Source of the DNA: an uncultured bacterium
GTDB lineage: Bacteria; Bacteroidota; Ignavibacteria; Kapaibacteriales; UBA4661
Assembly: GCA_937899715.1 (NCBI GenBank)
Contig: CALCNX010000018.1
Coordinates: 1 to 30,218, forward strand
Reading direction: 5' to 3'
Length of the DNA: 30,218 nucleotides
Made by a program: the position numbers and the translations under genes. The notes beneath the pieces were generated by a model. That model searched no databases, had not been told where the DNA came from, and saw nothing but the letters and a program-made list of their open reading frames with translations. This document shows positions 1 to 6,261 of the stretch, piece by piece (the first letter of the stretch is position 1; every line of letters begins with the position of its first letter).

Positions 1-480
1 CCAGCTCTACGAGGACGCCACCAACGCGATGTGGGGCGTCGGCGCCTTCGGCTCCGTCGGTTTCCCCTCGGTCTTTGGCGCGCGACCATCAGAACGGACC
101 GATTTTGCAGCGGAAGTTGCCTTGGGAGCCTCCGCCGCCGCGGGCGCGCTCGCCGGTGGTGCAGCGGTCGCAACTGCGCTTGGTGGCGTACTCGCCGGCG
201 TGCTTACAGGCGTGCTTGCACTCGCCGCCGGGCTCGCTGCGCTCGACACGCTGCTTGGCGCACTCGCCGTCGCTGCGAGGGCGCTCGCGAGCGGGGCAGG
301 CCCGCGGCCGGTTCCGAGGACGGCCGCGGCGATCGCGAGCGCCGACGACGCCGGCCTCCCGATCCCGACCGCCGCGCTGCGGTGCTCATGCTGCTGCGCA
401 GCATGGCCGCCAATGACCGCGCCGAGATCGTCGAGTGCGCGCGATGACCCGGCCGCACCTGCCGGAAACGATCGTGCCAT
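1..480. other. GC-rich foreign or chimeric segment, no convincing gene
   Basis: This stretch is about 70% GC by eye, while everything after about 500 is near 48%. Several short open frames exist on both strands, but the strong third-position G/C periodicity moves from frame to frame. Around 1-90 it fits plus frame 2, around 100-340 it fits the class of minus frames or plus frame 3, and around 300-447 it fits plus frame 1, which ends in a plausible C-terminus (VLMLLRSMAANDRAEIVECAR in part). No frame gives a recognisable domain. The composition resembles an actinobacterial or myxobacterial genome. It could be a chimeric contig end, a transferred scrap, or degraded coding DNA; I cannot decide between these from sequence alone. 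Confidence 0.5.
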
Positions 481-624
481 GAATACAAACTCTCTCTAAA
501 AAGTCACACTGACGGCGTGAGTGGTAATGAATAAAACGCACCATTCAACACGGAAAAATTAGGCAAACTTTCTCACGTGGCAAAGTAATGAAAAGGGAAA
601 ATAGCAGAACACCGACGCAACAGG
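481..624. other. Intergenic spacer after tyrA
   Basis: This spacer separates the GC-rich segment from the stop codon of tyrA. Composition drops abruptly to AT-rich at about 485. A weak imperfect hairpin followed by a short T-run on the minus strand (around 506-535) could terminate the tyrA transcript, but the stem is too poor to call. Nothing else is seen. Confidence 0.3.
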
Positions 625-1380
625 CTAGGAGGCGCTTGCGATAATAGTTTCGATATGCTCCAGTTCCTTGAGCAAGCGTGTGCGCATCTCGGCAGAATAA
701 GGATTGTAGCGGTGCATCCCGATAAGAAGCTCCATTGAGTCGCTATACGACATATCTTTCATCGAAAGCAGATGCTTAAAACTCTGCGCATCTATGGGCG
801 AGGGTTGTATGCCGATATTCCCCAGCACCCGCCCCAAAAGCTGCGTCAGGCAAAGATTGTAGGCGGTCGTGCGGTCATGTTCGTCAGCACTCATAGTGAT
901 AACGCGAGCGCCTTGCTTGGTGGTGATGTACGAACTCCAAAAGTCCAGAAGCCTTTGTTCATCAGGCGTAGCGTCTTCTTCGGGGCAAAGAACAAAAGGT
1001 AAATTTGCCCAACCATCTTTTGCCGACACAGGACCAAACATCGGATGCGTCGGTAAAATCGGCGCTCGCGGGCGCACGTGTTCACGCAAGATGTCGGCAG
1101 GATGCAATTTCACCGAGCACACGTCCAGCACTGGTGTTCCCTCCGGCAGAAGGGGTGCAATCTCGCGGACAACGCTTTCGAGCGCAACGATGGGAACACA
1201 AACAAACACACAATCTGCACTAAGGACACTCCGAAGTGAAACTGAATCAATGTGTTCTTGCAACGGTGCGAGCGATAAAGCAGAGTCGAAAACGAGAACC
1301 TGAAAATCCTGTGCAAGCGTGGTGGCAAGTAGCTTGCCAAAGCGTCCGTACCCGATAATGCTGATAGTTTGAATGGTCAT
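625..1380 (-). CDS. tyrA: Prephenate/arogenate dehydrogenase (TyrA family)
   Basis: This 251-residue protein matches the NAD(P)-dependent dehydrogenases that convert prephenate or arogenate on the tyrosine branch. The N-terminus has a Rossmann dinucleotide loop, IIGYGRFGK, with an acidic residue at the end of the second strand (VLVFDSA). The family signature LPTHPMFGP contains the catalytic-region histidine and is followed by SAKDGWANLPFV, which resembles plant-type arogenate dehydrogenases. The helical dimerisation half begins at DEHDRTTAYNL. No ACT or chorismate mutase domain is attached, so allosteric control would have to lie elsewhere. It starts 12 bases after the NTF2-like gene on the same strand and is probably the last gene of the unit headed by the PheA-DAHP synthase fusion, under the Phe/Tyr attenuator. 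Prephenate versus arogenate preference cannot be read from sequence by eye. Confidence 0.85.
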   Translation of the reverse strand: MTIQTISIIGYGRFGKLLATTLAQDFQVLVFDSALSLAPLQEHIDSVSLRSVLSADCVFVCVPIVALESVVREIAPLLPEGTPVLDVCSVKLHPADILREHVRPRAPILPTHPMFGPVSAKDGWANLPFVLCPEEDATPDEQRLLDFWSSYITTKQGARVITMSADEHDRTTAYNLCLTQLLGRVLGNIGIQPSPIDAQSFKHLLSMKDMSYSDSMELLIGMHRYNPYSAEMRTRLLKELEHIETIIASAS

Positions 1381-1392
1381 TGTTGAATGAAA

Positions 1393-1878
1393 TTATTGAT
1401 ATGCCGTGCGGTATTGTGCCGGAATTGGTCGCTCCGGCGTTTCGTCGTTCCATGCCATTGAGGAAACAAGCCATTGCTCGTTGCCGCTTGCGCCCGTGCG
1501 CACAAGCTGTATTGTGTTAATGCCCACGCTGAAAGGCTCTTTGGAATCAGCATCAAATCGGGCTTCGTAGGTGCTGAAGACGTGTGCAATATTGCCAAAG
1601 ACTTCGATTGTCTGTGCAATCTCGCGCTCGTGAAATTCTTCCAAACCACCCGCAGCAATAGCCGCCCGAACAACTTCAATAAACGCATCCACGCTCATCA
1701 CCTCTGGTGCGGCAGGATTGTTGTTATTGATAAGCAAGCCTTGAGGAATAAAGAGCGCTCGCAGGCTTTCAAACGTCGGTTTTTCGCCTTTGCGAAAGCA
1801 GATGCTTCGGTAAAGGTTCTGTAAAAGTTGCTCTATCAATGTGCCCCTACTTTCTTGGTTTGTCCTAAAAATCTTCAA
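1393..1878 (-). CDS. NTF2-like (SnoaL-fold) small protein
   Basis: This is a 161-residue protein with no signal peptide. Its spacing of helices and strands and the C-terminal pattern EQWLVSSMAWNDE recall NTF2-like/SnoaL-fold proteins, which form a cone-shaped pocket and are either small enzymes or binding proteins. No catalytic residue can be assigned. Its start codon lies inside the last codons of the upstream barrel-protein gene (14-base overlap), which implies translational coupling, and it ends 12 bases before tyrA. An unrelated role in envelope metabolism is as likely as one in aromatic metabolism. The fold assignment is a pattern judgement, not a search result. Confidence 0.65.
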   Translation of the reverse strand: MKIFRTNQESRGTLIEQLLQNLYRSICFRKGEKPTFESLRALFIPQGLLINNNNPAAPEVMSVDAFIEVVRAAIAAGGLEEFHEREIAQTIEVFGNIAHVFSTYEARFDADSKEPFSVGINTIQLVRTGASGNEQWLVSSMAWNDETPERPIPAQYRTAYQ

Positions 1879-3598
1879 AACGCAAACTCAACCCTGCTGC
1901 AGGTTGAGCAATACCGTTAATAAGAGCATACTGGAATCGCATTTGAAGATTCCACTGTCGTGAAATCTCCACACCTGCACTTACAGTGAGTATGAAGCGA
2001 TTATCAGGCTCTCCATCTAAAAATGTCGGGCGTTCAGAATCAATTGGTGTGAATGTTGCGGTGTCACGGCGTAATGTTTGTAAAGGATCGCCACCGACGT
2101 TGCGCACGAGAACACCATTTGCATCCACTGTATTTTTTCCATGCCGTTGCCAGGCGACACGGAACGTTATTGGATAACGTGCACCATACCAATAGCGTAT
2201 CTGAGTCATCAGCTCGTCGGAATTGGGCAAAAGATGCCCCGCAAAGAGGATACCATCATTAACGGCAGCATTTTGACGGTCAAAATGGGTGTACGTGTAG
2301 GGTTCGATTCGAGAATATTCGGCTGTTACATCAAACGGCGCGTACCAACCCAATACGGAGGGTAGAGCCATCACGCCAATATTCCATGCCCATTTATTTG
2401 CCCACCAAGGCTGTCCCACTTTTGACATACTGAGGTCATCAAGCATAAATGTACTTTTAAGCTGAACTCCTGAAATAGGTCGTACAGTCGCGTCCAATGC
2501 AAGTTGAAAATTATCGCGATCACGAAGGTCATTGGTGATATTGCGAAAGAAACTGATTGGCAAAGCATAGGCTAAATCAATATTGCGGCGAGAATAGATG
2601 ACAATTTCGCTCACACCAATTTCACCCCAGGCTTCCCTAAAAGCAAAGCGGTGGTGAGCCATATATTTATCCGCAATAAGCGTTTGTGCTCCATGTGAAA
2701 GCGGGTTGGGTTCCGGCTGTCCTAGTAATGTAAAATGTGTCGCACGGTACTCAAATCCGTGAAATCGCGCGCCAAGCGTTACCGCATCCATTGGAAGCGC
2801 TTGGTTTGACAGAAGTGAACGCATACCATAGCCTGCGCCTATAAGCCGCGCCTCACGTCCGCCAATTGCATAGAACCAATCTTTTTCAAACCGTACGTGC
2901 GCTTCTGTTGTTTCAAAGAAACGATGATCCAGTACACGAAACTGTACGCTTTGATTAAGTAAAGGGTCGTCATATAAGAATAGTGGCGTACCGCCAAGCG
3001 TTCGTCCGGTCTGCGCCTGCAAAGTAAAGCCGAGCATATCGGATACCGTTCCCGAAATACGTCCACCCAATGCCGCAAGAATTGCTGTTGTTTGATTGCT
3101 CTCAACAGCCGGGCTGCCCGTGACCGGCATAGTTGCTGTCTGCGCACCTGATTGCGAGCGAAATTCCGCCCTGATAAACGGAACAATCCGCAGAGTCAGA
3201 ACAGAATCTTCGGTGTAATAAACAAATTTTTCAGTATCATCGAAAATATGACTGAAAAGCAACGCTTCTTGTGTACTGTCTTTGGTAAACAAATGTGCTC
3301 TTTTAACACTCACAATCCCAAATTCCTTTTCAAAACGGAGTAAAACAGCTTTTTCGGATTCTGATAAAAGCGCCTGACCCGCACGAACTGATTTCAACGA
3401 GGCAAGAATCTCTTTGCGTTGAAGCGGTAGTGTTGATGTAGAAATGTCTATCGGCAAAAGCCCCTGCGCTTCCCACCGCATCAACACGACATAAATCGGA
3501 TGGGCGATTGGTATATGTTCCACTTGTGCACTTAAAAACTGTACAAACAGCAGAAAAGCGGAGAATATACTGCCAATCATTGCAAAGATAGTGCGCAT
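1865..3598 (-). CDS. Outer-membrane beta-barrel protein, Wzi/capsule-assembly-like
   Basis: This 577-residue protein has a cleavable signal peptide (hydrophobic residues 5-23, likely cut after LSA before Gln). A short N-terminal region around HPIYVVLMRWEAQGLLP resembles the helical start of capsule-assembly (Wzi-type) barrels. The rest alternates aromatic and polar residues in strand-like segments (for example FYAIGGREARLIGAGYGMRSL) and ends in Phe, LSLRFEDF, a typical outer-membrane sorting signal. I infer an outer-membrane barrel, possibly involved in surface polysaccharide attachment; the precise family is uncertain. It overlaps the next gene by 14 bases and sits 133 bases downstream of the PheA-DAHP synthase fusion. 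The position of an envelope protein between two aromatic genes is unexplained. Confidence 0.7.
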   Translation of the reverse strand: MRTIFAMIGSIFSAFLLFVQFLSAQVEHIPIAHPIYVVLMRWEAQGLLPIDISTSTLPLQRKEILASLKSVRAGQALLSESEKAVLLRFEKEFGIVSVKRAHLFTKDSTQEALLFSHIFDDTEKFVYYTEDSVLTLRIVPFIRAEFRSQSGAQTATMPVTGSPAVESNQTTAILAALGGRISGTVSDMLGFTLQAQTGRTLGGTPLFLYDDPLLNQSVQFRVLDHRFFETTEAHVRFEKDWFYAIGGREARLIGAGYGMRSLLSNQALPMDAVTLGARFHGFEYRATHFTLLGQPEPNPLSHGAQTLIADKYMAHHRFAFREAWGEIGVSEIVIYSRRNIDLAYALPISFFRNITNDLRDRDNFQLALDATVRPISGVQLKSTFMLDDLSMSKVGQPWWANKWAWNIGVMALPSVLGWYAPFDVTAEYSRIEPYTYTHFDRQNAAVNDGILFAGHLLPNSDELMTQIRYWYGARYPITFRVAWQRHGKNTVDANGVLVRNVGGDPLQTLRRDTATFTPIDSERPTFLDGEPDNRFILTVSAGVEISRQWNLQMRFQYALINGIAQPAAGLSLRFEDF

Positions 3599-3675
3599 AG
3601 AGTTTGTTCTGTGGTTGTCAAATCAAGAAGTATAGGTAAATATACGGAGAAATAACGCTAATAAGCACAAGCATC

Positions 3676-3716
3676 TTTTCAACTCTCACCTTAGGATATG
3701 GGGCGAGAGTTGAAAA
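3676..3716. repeat. 12-bp perfect inverted repeat between genes
   Basis: The arms TTTTCAACTCTC (3676-3687) and GAGAGTTGAAAA (3705-3716) are perfectly complementary around a 17-base loop. The element lies just past the stop of the PheA-DAHP synthase-CM gene and 77 bases before the next start. The A/T ends of the stem can mimic a bidirectional terminator, but neither side has a clean U-tract beyond the stem. A partial terminator or an mRNA-processing or 3'-stabilising hairpin are alternatives. Confidence 0.55.
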
Positions 3717-3731
3717 AATGTCTATGATATC

Positions 3732-5753
3732 TTATCCCTGTTGGATAGTCAGCGATTCTTTATGGATATTGTTGAATACTTCTCGCACAAATCCATCACC
3801 CAGTCCCAGCTTGCCACCTTGCGCGAGGCGCTTTTGGATAATTTCTTCCCAGCGTGCGGGCTGCAGCACATCCAAGTTGTTGTGCTTCTTGTAATCGCCA
3901 ATTTCCCGCACAATGTTCATGCGAGCCGCCAATAAGTCCATAAACTCAGCATCCAAGCGGTCTATCGCAGAGCGCAGCGTGTCGAGCTTGCTGGTGTCAT
4001 CGTGCGTAACCGAACCGTAGGCGGGTTGCCACGTAAGGCTATTCAGTATTTCGGCGAGTGCTTCAGGCGTAACCTGCTGCGCGGCATCTGTCCATGCGTT
4101 TTCGGGGTCAATGTGAGATTCAATAATAAAGCCGTCCATGCCCAAATCAATCGCCTTTTGTGCCACACCCGCCAGCAGTGCTCGTTTGCCCGTGATGTGG
4201 CTGGGGTCGTTGATAAGAGGCATTTGGGGCAAGCGAGCGCGGAATTGCATCGGAATCGCCCACGTCGGATTATTGCGATAGACGCTTTTTTCGTGCGTGG
4301 AGAATCCCCGATGAATCGCTATCAATTTGTTGATACCCACGCGGTACACCCGCTCCATTGCGCCCATCCACAGCTCCAAATCGGGGCTAATAGGATTTTT
4401 GACCATCATGCCCACGTCTGTACCCCGCGCTGCATCAGCGATTTCTTGCACCGAAAAGGGATTACCGGTGGTGCGAGCGCCAATCCAAAGAACATCAATA
4501 CCATGACGCAAGCAATCTTCCACGTGCTGAGCCGTTGCGACTTCCACAGCCATCATTAAACCCGTTTCTTCTTTGGCACGCTTGAGCCATTGGAGCGCCT
4601 TCACGCCGTGTCCCTCGAATCCACCGGCGCGGGTGCGTGGTTTCCAAACACCTGCACGATACACACTTGCTTTGCCCGTCGCGGCGATGCGTCGTGCGGT
4701 CTCCAGCACTTGTTCTTCTGTTTCGGCACTGCACGGTCCCGAAATAAGCAAATAATTGCTTTTTGTGTTCGGTGCAGGTGGTATCCACTTTTGCCAAACC
4801 GGAATCGTCATTTCGCCGGAATCCTGCTTTTTAGCGGTTTCTAAGACTTCTTGCGGTTCTTCGGGGTCATTGGATTCATTGACGGTGATGATATGTTTCG
4901 TTGTAAGATCAATGTTTTTCTCACCCTCCTTGTACACCCCGAACACTTTGAGTTCAAGCGCTTCCGGCTTAAATTCGCGCAGTGCCTGCTCGAAATCGCT
5001 TGTGTCTTCCCACGTCATATCCACATGAATTGTGTATTCGTAAGGAACGCCGATGACAGGAATAGACTGGATTTTGGTGAGGTTGATGCCGTTGCGCTTG
5101 AAAATAGCCAGTGCGTCGGCAAGCGTGCCGGAGGTGTGCGACACGCGAAAACCGATGGATGCTTTATTGAACTCACGCGAGACGTGATTTGCCGTGCGGG
5201 AGATTGCCAGAAAGCGTGTGAAATTTTGTTTGTTCGATTCCAAGCCTTCTGCAAGAGTATCAAGCTTGTAAAGGTCAGCAGCTAGATAGCCAGCAATAGC
5301 AGCTAAGCCGCTTATATTCTCGTTGCGAATTTTTTTTGCAATGCCTGCGGTATCGAATGCTTCCTCGACGTGAATGTGAGGGTATTTCGCAAAAAAATCT
5401 CGGCATTGCAAGAGCGCCATCGGGTGTGCTTGCACGGTGTGAATATCGGCAATCGTTTGCCCGGGCAGTGCCAGCAAATTATGCTGAATCCGCACATATG
5501 TTTCGCCGATGACCGACAAATTATAGGTTTGCAAGAGCGCGTAGTTCGGCAAAATGCTACCCGCAATCGTGTTCTCAATAGCCATCATGCCCGCGCTGGC
5601 AGTATTGTTCGTGACTGCTTCACAAAGCTGGTCGAAGGTGTCGCACTCAACGATTTCAACGGTATCGCCCTTTGCGGCACCGAAATAACGCCGCGCGGCA
5701 ATGTCGTGGTATGCGCCTGCAACGCCTTGTATTGCAATGGTATGGATCGCCAT
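3732..5753 (-). CDS. Trifunctional fusion: prephenate dehydratase-ACT / DAHP synthase / chorismate mutase
   Basis: One 673-residue protein joins the first committed step of the shikimate pathway with two steps of the phenylalanine branch. Residues 1-190 are prephenate dehydratase, including the family Thr-Arg-Phe triad at 179-181 (NFTRF). Residues about 200-285 are an ACT domain; its GTLADAL and KIQSIP segments replace the GALV and ESRP motifs that bind Phe in E. coli PheA, a substitution I recall from Bacteroidota enzymes. Residues 333-585 are a type I-beta (KDO8P-synthase-like) DAHP synthase with GPCSAE (339-344), KPRTR (371-375), HRGFS and DPSH. Residues 590-673 are an AroQ chorismate mutase (RSAIDRLDAEFMDLLAARM). 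Bacteroidota usually encode the dehydratase and the DAHP synthase-CM as separate genes. A weak Shine-Dalgarno (GAGAAGAGG) precedes the ATG, and the 5' leader contains an attenuator. Confidence 0.95.
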   Translation of the reverse strand: MAIHTIAIQGVAGAYHDIAARRYFGAAKGDTVEIVECDTFDQLCEAVTNNTASAGMMAIENTIAGSILPNYALLQTYNLSVIGETYVRIQHNLLALPGQTIADIHTVQAHPMALLQCRDFFAKYPHIHVEEAFDTAGIAKKIRNENISGLAAIAGYLAADLYKLDTLAEGLESNKQNFTRFLAISRTANHVSREFNKASIGFRVSHTSGTLADALAIFKRNGINLTKIQSIPVIGVPYEYTIHVDMTWEDTSDFEQALREFKPEALELKVFGVYKEGEKNIDLTTKHIITVNESNDPEEPQEVLETAKKQDSGEMTIPVWQKWIPPAPNTKSNYLLISGPCSAETEEQVLETARRIAATGKASVYRAGVWKPRTRAGGFEGHGVKALQWLKRAKEETGLMMAVEVATAQHVEDCLRHGIDVLWIGARTTGNPFSVQEIADAARGTDVGMMVKNPISPDLELWMGAMERVYRVGINKLIAIHRGFSTHEKSVYRNNPTWAIPMQFRARLPQMPLINDPSHITGKRALLAGVAQKAIDLGMDGFIIESHIDPENAWTDAAQQVTPEALAEILNSLTWQPAYGSVTHDDTSKLDTLRSAIDRLDAEFMDLLAARMNIVREIGDYKKHNNLDVLQPARWEEIIQKRLAQGGKLGLGDGFVREVFNNIHKESLTIQQG

Positions 5754-5813
5754 AAAAATAGCCTCTTCTCTGAAAAATGAAAAAGTATGTAAAAATGAAC
5801 TCGTATTATGGGC

Positions 5814-5850
5814 AAAAAAAATCCCGCAAACTCTTGTGGGAGCGCGGGAT
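5814..5850 (-). terminator. Intrinsic terminator of the Phe/Tyr attenuator
   Basis: On the minus strand the arms ATCCCGC (5850-5844) and GCGGGAT (5827-5821) form a GC-rich stem. Inside it a smaller CUC/GAG stem closes a CCACAA loop. The stem runs directly into seven Ts (5820-5814), eight counting the last stem base. This is a textbook Rho-independent terminator. It lies about 60 bases before the start codon of the PheA-DAHP synthase-CM gene and so would stop transcription before the coding region unless the antiterminator forms. Confidence 0.88.
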
Positions 5851-5899
5851 GTTGAGATTTGATGTTATCAGCGTTTTAGTATATCAACAGTCCCGCGCT
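5841..5899 (-). promoter_or_regulatory. Antiterminator helix of the Phe/Tyr attenuator
   Basis: In the RNA read from the minus strand, AGCGCGGGACUGUUGA (5899-5884) can pair with UCAACAUCCCGCGCU (5855-5841). This gives 9 perfect base pairs, one bulged C, then 6 more. The first strand is made of leader-peptide codons 25-30, directly after the Phe/Tyr run; the second strand contains the 5' arm of the terminator. The two folds are therefore mutually exclusive. A ribosome stalled in the Phe/Tyr codons would leave the first strand free and favour the antiterminator, while a ribosome at the stop codon would cover it and let the terminator form. Confidence 0.85.
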
Positions 5900-5971
5900 T
5901 TTACCGTAAAAATAAAAGACATAAAAGCTATAAAAAAAGAAACCACAGAACGGTTGCATAGCAGCGTTCAT
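5876..5971 (-). CDS. Phe/Tyr-rich leader peptide (attenuator)
   Basis: This is a 31-codon reading frame in the leader of the PheA-DAHP synthase-CM gene. Residues 8-22 read FCGFFFYSFYVFYFY: seven Phe and four Tyr in fifteen codons. The stop codon is followed within 21 bases by the shared arm of the antiterminator/terminator. This is the layout of enterobacterial pheA and trp leader peptides, where slow decoding of the end-product amino acid prevents termination. Phe and Tyr are both products of this locus, and TyrA is encoded further down the same strand. The ATG at 5971 gives the best leader length; another ATG lies at 5959, and the frame is open up to 6127, so the true start is unproven. No clear Shine-Dalgarno is visible. 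Confidence 0.85.
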   Translation of the reverse strand: MNAAMQPFCGFFFYSFYVFYFYGKSAGLLIY

Positions 5972-6047
5972 GCGGTCAAAAGCGGTCTCTGGCGTAGCTT
6001 TTTTGCGGAAAATGTTGATTGGGTCTTTCATCTGCGAAAACTTTGTG

Positions 6048-6086
6048 TATATTTGAGAGTACAAGTACTCGTACTTTTGAAAAGTA
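6048..6086. promoter_or_regulatory. Divergent control region with two palindromes
   Basis: Two perfect palindromes lie two bases apart: GAGTAC-AA-GTACTC (6057-6070) and ACTTTT-G-AAAAGT (6073-6085). They sit in the 508-base gap between the divergent aro units. On the plus strand TATATTTG (6048-6055) fits the Bacteroidota -7 consensus TAnnTTTG. On the minus strand a TTTG, 20 bases, then TACTTTTC (ending near 6079) is a near match and overlaps the second palindrome. I infer overlapping promoters with operator sites for a dimeric regulator. The promoter calls are weak; the palindromes are certain as sequence. Confidence 0.4.
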
Positions 6087-6261
6087 ATCAAAAAATTTCG
6101 CTTGTGCAAATTTTTCTCCCAAAGCATATTTCTCGCTCCTCATTTTTTCATTGTGTGTTTCGCTGCCCACCACAAGCACCGACGAACCATTCGTGAATGA
6201 ATCGCTTAGTAAAAGGAGGAAGATTTGCCGACCTACTACTGTTCACTCTTGCCCAGAATTT

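Noticed and set aside
7..499. Ala/Pro-rich and Arg-rich proteins in the GC-rich end
   Set aside because: These long frames are expected by chance at 70% GC. The coding periodicity changes frame along the segment, so no single one is supported.
506..535. Possible terminator after tyrA
   Set aside because: Only four to six imperfect pairs precede the short T-run.
5754..5971. T-box or amino-acid riboswitch in the aro leader
   Set aside because: No T-box core sequence or specifier-loop layout is visible, and the Phe/Tyr codon run with overlapping helices explains the region better.
5972..6127. Upstream extension of the leader-peptide frame to an ATG at 6127
   Set aside because: The extra 52 codons contain no concentrated Phe/Tyr codons, overlap the palindromes and probable promoters, and would make the leader unusually long. 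I kept the ATG at 5971 but cannot exclude the longer form.
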